A DNA stretch of 64,000 nt from JAGIBJ01 sp032119795 (GTDB taxonomy: Bacteria; Actinomycetota; Thermoleophilia; Solirubrobacterales; Solirubrobacteraceae), in the NCBI GenBank assembly GCA_032119795.1, contig JAUMFO010000011.1, positions 248,001-312,000 of the forward strand. The letters run 5' to 3'. Every line of letters begins with the position of its first letter. Within the stretch, counting starts at the first letter, position 1. The notes beneath the pieces are model-generated. The model was not told the DNA's origin, ran no database searches, and worked only from the letters and a program-made list of their open reading frames with translations. Below are positions 8,649-17,200 of this stretch, one piece after another. The position numbers and the translations under genes were made by a program.

Positions 8649-8838
8649 GCAACCGCTGGCGGTTGCGGCGGCGAACTCCCGTCAGGTAAGGGTGCTCAGC
8701 GACTGCAGGTGACCGGAGTTCGCCGCGATCGGGCGAAGTGCAACCCCGAGCGGTTGCGGCGTTGCGGAGCCCGCGGCTGGAGCGCCCTTTTTGGGCGTTC
8801 GGGGCGCGAGCTCCGCTGGCACAACCCGTGGAGGTTGT
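8649..8838 (+). repeat. Alpha-beta double module of mosaic element, copy B
   Basis: Dyad - alpha hairpin (outer stem GCGAACT/AGTTCGC) - dyad - beta hairpin (apex GCGCCCTTTTTGGGCGTTC) - dyad. It is the counterpart of 4729-4919 on the other strand. Confidence 0.8.
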
Positions 8839-8942
8839 GTTTGCCTGACATAACGGCGCCGCCAGGCGCCGTTCGCGCTCAAACCGCCGCACGTCCGGCG
8901 GTTTCAACGCGACCGCAAACCCCCGCAACCCCAGGCGGTTGC
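8821..8942 (+). repeat. Gamma module of mosaic element, copy B
   Basis: Between dyads 104 bp apart lie CCTGACATAACG and a hairpin AAACCGCC...GGCGGTTT around ACGTCCGG. In copy C the reverse complement has the same CCTGACATAACG and the same GCGTCCGG apex, but a different stem, AGTTACCGG/CCGGTAACT. Confidence 0.75.
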
Positions 8943-9019
8943 ACCCCGTTGGTTGGACCCATCCTGGGCACGCAGGCGTGCCTACCTTGGGTCCAACCAA
9001 CCAGCCAGCCCGGCGCCCG

Positions 9020-9185
9020 CCGGCGCCGAAGCGCCCTCAAATCCACCGCCGCCAACCAGCGCAAACCACGACTCCGCCCGCCCTCGGTGCGGCGGCGCCC
9101 TCATTCCCCGAAGCGATCGTCAATCCGCCGCCGCCAGCGACCCAAACGCCGCCAACGGCCGCGAAGTCCCACCGCCGCCAGCGCC
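9020..9185 (-). repeat. Long dispersed arm repeat, copy B
   Basis: The reverse complement of this stretch matches 61715-61885 almost throughout, including GCACCGAGGGCGGGCGGAGT and several TTGGCGGCGG starts. This is the longest match between two intergenic regions that I found in the window. Confidence 0.85.
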
Positions 9186-9263
9186 TCAGTCGCCGTGGTC
9201 CCGTCGCCGCCAGTCGCCCAGTCGCCGTGGCACTGCGCCAACGAGTGCCGCAGCCTCTGCCGC

Positions 9264-9731
9264 TCAGACGAGCGGCTTCTTCATGGCCACGCAGGCCAGC
9301 GCCACGCCATTCGGCAGCCGGTTGCTGGCGGTGCCCACGTCGAGGTAGCCGAGCCAGCGGTAGAACTCGACCGCGTTGAGCGTGGCGTTGAGCTTGGCCT
9401 CGAATCGGCCGGCGGTGAGGAGTGCCTCTTCGGCGTCGGCGACGAGCGCCCGGCCGACGCCGGTGCCGAAGGCAAACGGAGCGACGTAGACGGCGTTGAT
9501 GAGTTCGTCGCCGATCGACGTGACGGCGAAGCCGCAGATCGCGTCGTCCTCCAGCGCCACGCGGACGTACTTCGACGCGATCATTCCCGGGTAGACGTCG
9601 GGCGTCAGGACGCCGAGCCAGGATCGGATCTGCGTCGCGGAGTAGTCGGCGACGCAGCCGCGCAGAATCGAGGCGCGGTGCAGCGCGGCGATCTCGTCGG
9701 CGTCGTCGGCGGTGGCCGCGCGGACCGTCAC
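9264..9731 (-). CDS. GNAT-family N-acetyltransferase
   Basis: 155 residues, one GNAT fold. The N-terminal 'VRAATADDADEIAALHRAS' is the usual first strand and helix; 'AVYVAPFAFGTGVGRALVADAE' is motif A, which binds the acetyl-CoA pyrophosphate (its Q/RxxGxG loop is FGTGVG here). 'NAVEFYRWLGYLDVG' is motif B. The acceptor substrate is unknown. Its start overlaps the stop of the upstream VOC gene by 4 bp, so the two are translated together. Confidence 0.85.
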   Translation of the reverse strand: MTVRAATADDADEIAALHRASILRGCVADYSATQIRSWLGVLTPDVYPGMIASKYVRVALEDDAICGFAVTSIGDELINAVYVAPFAFGTGVGRALVADAEEALLTAGRFEAKLNATLNAVEFYRWLGYLDVGTASNRLPNGVALACVAMKKPLV

Positions 9732-10123
9732 GTCGACGCTCCGTCGGTAGGTGCCGGCCCGCCATCGCCGTTGTCCGCCGGCGGTGCGCTCATCAGCTCG
9801 ACGCGGTGCCCGCCCGGCGAGCGCGTAAAGATGCGTCGCGCGCCCCAGTACCGGTTGCGCTCGAGGACTTCGTGGCCGGCGGCCGTCAGACGTTCAACCG
9901 TGGCGTCGAGGTCGGCGTCGACGAGCGCGACGTGTCCCGAGCGCGGTGCGGCCGGCTCGGTCTCGACAAGCAAGTGCACCTGCTGGGCGCCGCGCTGCAT
10001 CCACCGTCCGCGGTCCCCGATACCGTCCGGGACGGCCACCTCATGCCAGCCGAGCAGCGTCCAGAACGCCACGCAGGCGTCGAGCTGGCCGGAGTCGACC
10101 TCGAGTCCAACGTGATGGACCAA
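9728..10123 (-). CDS. VOC-family (glyoxalase/dioxygenase-like) protein
   Basis: 131 residues with the paired beta-alpha-beta-beta-beta modules of the vicinal oxygen chelate fold: 'MVHHVGLEVDSGQLDACVAFW' opens the first and 'SGHVALVDADLDATVERLTAAGHEV' the second, with 'FTRSPGGHRVELM' closing it. Candidate metal ligands are His4 and Glu in 'HRVELM'. These proteins can be dioxygenases, glyoxalases or resistance proteins, and the sequence does not decide which. A polar tail (~residues 112-131) follows the fold. First gene of a two-gene operon with the GNAT gene. Confidence 0.8.
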   Translation of the reverse strand: MVHHVGLEVDSGQLDACVAFWTLLGWHEVAVPDGIGDRGRWMQRGAQQVHLLVETEPAAPRSGHVALVDADLDATVERLTAAGHEVLERNRYWGARRIFTRSPGGHRVELMSAPPADNGDGGPAPTDGAST

Positions 10124-10171
10124 GGCTAGCCCTCTAGTTTACGGTTAGGTGACGGCCCGCACATTTGACGA

Positions 10172-11074
10172 CTACCCGTCGATTTGCGGGGGTTTTACCT
10201 GCAGTGCCGGATCGGACGCTTCGGCAAGGCCCGGTCCGCCGTCCACAGGTGCCGCGGTTGGCGGTCCAGGGAGCGGCAGGTCCGCCAGCTGCGGAATTGG
10301 CGCCGCCGTCCGCTCCCAGGTGGCGAGATTTGCCTCGTGCTGGCGTCGATTTGCGGATCTCCCGCCACGGCTCGGTGGTGCCCCGGACTCCAGGTAGTCG
10401 CGGTCCTCGTCGAGGATCTTCAGGGCCTCGTCGTGGCCGATTGGGCCGCCGTGGCCGGCGACCACCCAGCGCGCCTGCGGCACCAGCAGTGCCAGGCGTT
10501 CGAGGGCCCCCTGGTACGTCGCTCGGGAGCCGGTTTCGTCCCAGCTCGGCAGCTCGACGGGAGACAGGTAATCCCCCACGATTAGGGTCTGCGCCCAGGG
10601 GATCCAGAGGATCATGCCGTCGCCGGTGTGGCCCGCTCCGTCATGGACGTCGACCTGCTGCTCGCCGAGGTCCAATCGGCCCGGCACTGGGAGGGGCTGC
10701 AGCTCGCCGAGCGCCAGGGGCGTAGGGCGGTCGACGTACCACTCGGCGTCGAACTCGCGAAGGCGCCGCTGGGGCTCTCCGATGCGGGCTGTGAGGCGGG
10801 CGGCGCTGCGCTCGTCGAGGCCCACGGCGGCGTCTGGAAAGGCCAGTCGCCCGAGCACGTGATCCCAGTCCGAATGGGTGGCCAAGAGGCCGCGAACGTC
10901 GAAGGCGCCGTTCTCCGCCAGGCCCCCGAGGGCGTCGAGTTCGACGGGGAGGATGGGCGAATCGATGCAGACCGATTCGGGCTGCTCGCCGGGGCCACGA
11001 ACGAGCGTCGCGCTGGTCTGCCAGACCGACGACGTCACGACCACTACGTCGGGGTGCAGCGAGAGGGCGCGCAT
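10172..11074 (-). CDS. Metallo-beta-lactamase-fold hydrolase
   Basis: 300 residues. The metal motif 'THSDWDH' (HxxxDH form), 'GAGHTGDGMILWIP', 'LIVGDYLS' and 'VAGHGGPIG' are the successive ligand loops of the MBL fold. They place it among the hydroxyacylglutathione hydrolase-like or lactonase-like members; the substrate is unknown. The same frame stays open for kilobases upstream inside the giant repeat gene's complement, but the domain begins just after ATG 11074. The ribosome-binding site there is weak (GCTGGGG). The C-terminal ~50 residues are Pro/Ala-rich and low-complexity. The gene is divergent from the giant repeat gene. Confidence 0.85.
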   Translation of the reverse strand: MRALSLHPDVVVVTSSVWQTSATLVRGPGEQPESVCIDSPILPVELDALGGLAENGAFDVRGLLATHSDWDHVLGRLAFPDAAVGLDERSAARLTARIGEPQRRLREFDAEWYVDRPTPLALGELQPLPVPGRLDLGEQQVDVHDGAGHTGDGMILWIPWAQTLIVGDYLSPVELPSWDETGSRATYQGALERLALLVPQARWVVAGHGGPIGHDEALKILDEDRDYLESGAPPSRGGRSANRRQHEANLATWERTAAPIPQLADLPLPGPPTAAPVDGGPGLAEASDPALQVKPPQIDG

Positions 11075-11272
11075 CCCCAGCAACTCTAGGGCGCAGGCTC
11101 GCGTCGCGCAGTCGGGGGTCAACGGCTTGCGACACGGCCCGGAGCGCGTCCAGTTGGTAATGGCGGGACCCAGTTTGTGGTGTGTCGCTAGACACACAGC
11201 TAGGCGCCTGTCACACTCCGGACTTGGCCGACGCACCATCGGCCGATCTAGAGCTTCTGGAGGAGCCCTTCC
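11075..11272. promoter_or_regulatory. Divergent promoter region with two small palindromes
   Basis: 198 bp between the MBL-fold gene and the giant repeat gene. It holds GTGTGTC-GCTA-GACACAC (11180-11197) and GGCCGA-N7-TCGGCC (about 11227-11245), either of which could be an operator. I could not pick out -35/-10 boxes with confidence. Confidence 0.4.
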
Positions 11273-14200
11273 ATGTCCCGTGTCCCCACGCCGCGCCGTC
11301 ACGACGGTGGCGCAGGTCGTTCCCATTCCCGCTTCCCCGCCTCGCGGCTCCTGCTGCTGATCGCGACCTTCGTCGCCATCTTCGGCATCGCTCCGGTCGC
11401 CGCCCAGGCTGCCGACCCGACGGGGGCAGCCGCCACCCGCTCGGACCTCTGCCGCGCGTGGGACGCCCCGGCAACCGATCCCAAGGTCACGCTCGACGGC
11501 GGCCAGGTCATCGCGGGCGACACGCGCCAGCGCATCGGCGCCAGCTGCCAGAGCGAGGGCGCCTCGGTGCTCTTCACGCAGGCTGAGGTCGACACCAACC
11601 CCTCCACGTCCGGTCCGGCCGGCACGGCAGCTGCGCGGGTGCTCGCAGCCGTCGAGCACGCTGCCGCGGGCAGCGGCCTCGCCGAGGGCGACGAGGTCTT
11701 CAAGAACGCGTTCCTGCGCAGCTTCGAGATCCAGGTCTACTTCGGCTACGTCTACTACAAGGGCAAGATCGAGGTCCAGTGGTCCGGCGGCACGAAGACG
11801 ATCTTCCAGTTCAGCGGCAACGTCTACGACTTCAACAAGTTCCGCCTCAACGTCTACAGCCCGGGTGGCGGCACGTCGCTCCCGAACATCGGCGGTAGCC
11901 CGCTCGCCTTCAACGGCTCCCTCTTCTACGACTCGGGCAACTACACGCTCGACCTCACCGGCAAGGCCGACTCGCTGATCATCGGCGAGGGCGAGCAGCG
12001 CGTTGCCGTCTCGGGCGCCGACCTCCTCCTCAGCCTGGCCGACACCACCGACGGCCAGCGCCTCAAGCTCGACGTGACGGGTCTCGTCACGATCGGGACC
12101 GCCGTCAAGGTCAACGGCACGGTCACCGCCAACTTCGACGACGCCGGCCTCACGACGTTGACGGGCGGCGGCTCGCTCGACGTCACCATCCCCGCCAAGG
12201 CGACCAGCCCCGAGGGCCGGATCACCGGCGGCGCGACGTTCGACTACGCCCGCGAACCGCAGAAGACGGCCATCACGTTCGACGGCACCGTCCGCGTCGG
12301 CGGCGCGCTGATCACGAGCGCACAGGGCTCGCTCGACCAGAACTCGCTGACGCTCGCCGGCACCCTCTCCTACTCCGACTCCAGCGCGCGCCTCAGCGTG
12401 AAGGGTGCCGTCGAGGGCATGGCCTTCTTCGGCCCCGACCTCACCGGCCTCACCGTCTCCAACAAGGCCGGCGTCCAGGTCCCCGCGACCAAGGGCGACG
12501 TCCTCGTGAAGACCGCCAGCGGCGACGTTGTCGCCCAGGGCCTCACCGCTAAGGGCGCCGCGCAGCTCGGCAACGTCGGCTCCGAGAAGTGGGTCACCGC
12601 CTCCGGCGCGATCAACACCACCTTCACCGTTGGCACCCAGGCCACCACGCTCAAGGGAGAGGCATCGATCGACTGGCTCGCCGGCACCGCGCCGGCCGTG
12701 GCCTTCGACGGCTCCGTTGAGAGCGGCTCGACCCTCATCGCGAACGCCAAGGGCGCGGTCGACGGCAAGAAGATCGCCTTCAAGGGCGACGTCACCGTCG
12801 CCAACCCGGACCTCACCATCAAGGGTGGCGTCGACGGCGTCGTCTACTACGGCACGGGCCTCAGCGGCCAGACGATCAAGAACCGCGCTGGGAACGACGT
12901 CGCAGCGACCCGAGGCGACTTCTTCGTCAAGGCGGCGTCCGCGTCGATCAAGACCAAGGGCTTTGAACTCTCCGGCGGCGTCTCGCTGGGCCGCGTCGGC
13001 ACTGAGCGTTGGGCGACCGGCGGCGGCGCCGTCGACCTGACGTACGCCGGCACGAACCTCAAGGGCAACGCCTCCATGACGTGGGTCTCCGGCGAGATCC
13101 CGGCGGTCGCCTTCGAGGGCGCCGTGAGCTCCGGCGGCGTGCAGCTTGCCAGCGCCAAGGGCGAGGTCGACGGCAACAAGCTCGCGCTCAAGGCCGACGG
13201 GACGCTCACCACGAGCGGCCTGACCGTGAAGGGCGCGATCGACGGCGTCGTCTACTACGGCACCGACCTCGCAGGCCAGACGGTCAAGAACTCCAAGGGC
13301 GACGACGTCCCGGCTGAGAAGGGCGACTTCCTCGTGAAGTCCGCCTCGGCCGACGTCGACACGGCCGGCTTCTCGCTCAAGGGTGAGACGCAGATCGGCA
13401 AGGCCGGCAGCGAGCTGTGGGCCAAGGGTGGCGGCAGCGTCGACCTCACGTACGGCACGACGAACCTCAAGGGCTCCGCGACCGCCGAGTGGCAGCAGGG
13501 CAAGACCCCCGCCGTCACGTTCGACGGCGCGATGACGTCCGGTACGACGACCGTCGCGGCTGCCTCGGGCACCTTCGACGGCAACAAGATCGCGCTCAAG
13601 GGCAACGTGTCCTACAGCGGAAGCGGCCTCGAGCTGGCCGGCGCCGTTGACGGCGTCGTCTACTACGGCAACGACCTCTCGGGTGAGAAGGTCAAGAACC
13701 GCGCCGGCGTCGACGTCACGCCGGCCAAGGGCGACTACGTCCTGACCTCCGCCGCTGGCAGCGCCGCCATCAAGGGCCTCGAGCTCGCAGGCGTCGTCTC
13801 GATCCACAAGGTCGACGGCGACCTGTGGGCCACGGCCGGCGGCGCGATCGACGTGACCGTCGGTGGTACGAACATCAAGGGTTCCGCCTCCGTGGCGTAC
13901 GCCCAGGGCCAGGCTGCCGTCATCGACTTCGAGGGCGCCGTCAAGAGCGGCGACGTCGAGGTCGCCTCGGCCAAGGGCACGATCGACGGCAACAAGGTCG
14001 AGTTCCAGGGTGCTGCGCAGGTCGCAGCTGCCGGGATCGCCGTGAAGGGCGCCGTTGACGGCGTCGTCTTCTACGGCAGCGACCTCTCCGGCGAGACGGT
14101 GAAGAACCGCGCCGGCAACGACGTGACCCCGGCCAAGGGCGACTTCTTCCTCAAGAGCGCTTCGGGTGAGATCACCGCCAAGGGCATCACCGCCAGCGGC

Positions 14201-17200
14201 AACGCCTCGGTCGGCAAGGTCGCCGGCGAGCTGTGGGCCAAGGGCGGCGGCGCGATCGACCTGACGATCGCCACCACCAACTTCAAGGGCTCCGCCGACA
14301 TCGACTGGGTCCAGGGCTCCACGCCTTCCGTGAAGTTCACCGGCGCGATCACGACCGACGGCATCGAGCTTGCCTCGGCCACCGGCTCCTTCGACGGCAT
14401 CAAGATCGAGATCGGCGCTGCCGGACGCCTGACCACGAACGGCATCACGGTGAAGGGCGCGATCAACGGCGTCGTCTTCTACGGCTCCGATCTCGCGGGC
14501 CAGAAGATCAAGAACCGCGCCGGCAACGAGGTCCAGGCGAGCAAGGGCGATATCAACGTCTCCTCCGCCTCGGCCGACGTCGCCGCCAACGGCTTCACGC
14601 TCAACGGCGCTGCGTCGTTCGGCAAGGTCGGCGGCGAGCTGTGGGCCAAGGGCTCCGGCGGCGTCGACCTCACGTACGGCTCGACCAAGCTCAAGGGCAC
14701 GGCCACGGCCGACTGGGTCGCTGGGCAGGTTCCGGCGATCACGTTCGCCGGCTCGCTGACCAACGGCAACACGGTCGTCGCCAACGCCTCCGGCGCGTTC
14801 GACGGCAACAAGATCGCGCTCAAGGGTGACGCCACGCTGACCGACCCGGCGCTCTCGCTGGGCGGCTCGGTCGACGGCATCCTCTACTACGGCAACGACC
14901 TCTCCGCTGAGAAGGTCAAGAACCGTGCGGGCGCCGATGTGACTCCGGCCAAGGGCGACTACGTCCTCAAGTCGGCTGCGGGCAACCTCGAGATCAAGGG
15001 CCTGAGGCTCAGCGGCGGACTGTCGCTGGCCAAGGTCGCCGGCGAGACGTGGGCCTCGGCCGGCGGTTCGGTCGACGCGACCTACGGCGCCACGACGGTG
15101 AAGGGCACGGCCAGCGTCAGCTGGGTCCAGGGCACCACGCCGACCGTCTCCTTCGAGGGCTCGATTGCCTCGGGCGACCTCAACGTCGCTAGCGCCAAGG
15201 GCACCATCGACGGCAACAAGATCGACTTCGCGGGCAACGCGACGCTCACCAACGCCAGCCTCGCGCTCAAGGGCGCAGTCGACGGCACCGTGTTCTACGG
15301 CGACGACCTCGCCGGGCTGAAGATCAAGAACCGCGCCGGCACCGAGGTGCAGGCGACCAAGGGCGACTTCCTCGTGCGCTCCGCCTCTGGCGAGATCGCT
15401 ACCAAGGGCCTCACCGCCTCCGGCGCGCTCTCGGCCGGCAAGGTCGGCACGGAGCTGTGGGCCAAGGGCGGCGGCGCGATCGACCTCACGGTCGGCACGA
15501 CGAACGTCAAGGGCTCCGCCGATATCGACTGGGTCCAGGGCACCACGCCTTCCGTGAACTTCACGGGCGCCGTGACGTCTGCTGGTGTCGAGCTTGCCTC
15601 GGCCACCGGCTCCTTCGACGGCAACAAGATCGCCCTCAAGGCTGCTGCCCAGCTCACCGCGAGCGGCATCTCGTTCAAGGGTGCGATCGACGGCGTCGTG
15701 TTCTACGGCAACGACCTCACGGGCCAGAAGATCAAGAACCGTGCGGGCGCCGAGGTCCAGGCCTCGAAGGGCGACATCAACGTCAGCTCGGCTTCGGCTG
15801 ACGTCGCGGCCAACGGCTTCACGCTCAAGGGCGCGGCGTCGTTCGGCAAGGTCGGCGGCGAGCTGTGGGTCAAGGGTGGCGGCTCCGTCGACCTGACGTA
15901 CGGCACGACGAACCTCAAGGGCTCGGCCACCGCGGATTGGGTTGCCGGCCAGATCCCGGCGATCACCTTCGCTGGCACCGTGACCTCCGGGACGACGATC
16001 GTCGCCGGCGCCTCCGGCACCTTCGACGGAAGCAAGATCGCCCTCAAGGGCAACGTCACCTACACGGATCCGGCCTTCACGGTCGGCGGTGCGGTCGACG
16101 GCACCCTGTACTACGGCAGCGACCTCTCCTCGGAGAAGGTCAAGAACCGCGCCGGCGCCGACGTGACCCCGGCCAAGGGCGACTACGTCCTGAAGTCGGC
16201 TGCGGGCAACGTCTCGATCAAGGGCCTCGCCCTGGCCGGCGCCGTCTCGCTCAACCAGGTGGCTGGCGATAGCTGGGGCACCGCGGGTGGCTCGATCGAC
16301 ACGACGTACAACGGCACGACGATCAAGGGCTCCGCGAGCGTCGCCTGGGTCAAGGGTTCGGTCACGTCGATCACGTTCGACGGTTCGATCACCTCCGGCG
16401 GCGTGACGATCGCGTCGGCCAAGGGCACGATCGACGGCAACAAGATCGCCTTCGCCGGCAGCGCGCAGCTCTCGGGCTCGGGTATCGCCGCCAAGGGCGC
16501 CATCGACGGCGTCGTGTTCTACGGCTCCGACCTCACGGGCGAGAAGATCACCAACCGCGCCGGGGCTCAGGTCCAGGCGACGCGCGGCGACTTCCTCGTC
16601 AAGAGCGCGTCCGGTGAGATCGCGGCCAAGGGCATCACCGCCAAGGGCGCCGTCTCCATGGGCAAGGTCGGCTCGGAGTACTGGGCCAAGGGCGGCGGCA
16701 GCGTCGACTTGACGTTCGGTACGACGAACGTGAAGGGCTCCGCCGACATCGACTGGGTCTCCGGTCAGGTTCCGGCCGTCACCTTCGCGGGTGCGGTCAA
16801 GTCCGGCGACATCGAGGTCGCTTCGGCGTCGGGCACGATCGACGGCAAGAAGATCGCGCTCAAGGCCGCTGGCCAGCTCGTCAACAGCAGCGTCTCCTTC
16901 AAGGGCACCGTCGACGTGGTCGTCTTCTACGGCGACGACCTCACCGGTGAGACGATCGCCAACCGCTCCGGGGCTCAGGTCCAGGCCACGAAGGGCGACA
17001 TCAACCTCAAGGGCGCCTCGGTCGACATCGTCGCCAAGGGCTTCACGCTCAAGGGCGCGGCGTCGTTCGGCAAGGTCGGCACGCAGGTCTGGGCGAAGGG
17101 CGGCGGCAGCGTCGACCTCACCTACGGCGCCACGAAGCTCGTCGGCTCCGCCGATGTGGACTGGGTCATGGGCTCCACGCCTGCCGTCAACTTCGCGGGC

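Larger units (their letters stand above)
8540..9200 (+). repeat. Mosaic hairpin element, copy B (longest)
   Basis: Non-coding, filling the gap between the convergent thioesterase and GNAT genes. Dyads lie at 8649-8666, 8740-8757, 8821-8838 (variant ACAACC...GGTTGT) and 8925-8942, spaced 91, 81 and 104 bp, each pair enclosing a hairpin. After the last dyad comes a perfect long inverted repeat, GTTGGTTGGACCCA (8948-8961) with TGGGTCCAACCAAC (8989-9002). Left arm 'CTTGGCGGCGGTGGATCTGA' (from 8595) and right arm 'TCAAATCCACCGCCGCCAA' (to 9056) are inverted copies. Further arm copies run to about 9190. I see no promoter or gene. Confidence 0.85.

Noticed and set aside
8649..8942. CRISPR array
   Set aside because: The repeated unit is an 18-bp dyad with variable centre, the intervals are themselves hairpins shared between loci rather than unique spacers, and there are no cas genes.
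8217..10115. Long plus-strand frame across mosaic element B
   Set aside because: The translation is Arg/Pro-rich and the same peptide-like strings arise from copies A and C on other strands, so they are translations of the repeat, not a protein.
11075..13807. Upstream 911 codons of the open frame ending in the MBL-fold protein
   Set aside because: This part is the complement of the giant repeat gene and reads as its mirror. Only the segment from ATG 11074 has a real domain.
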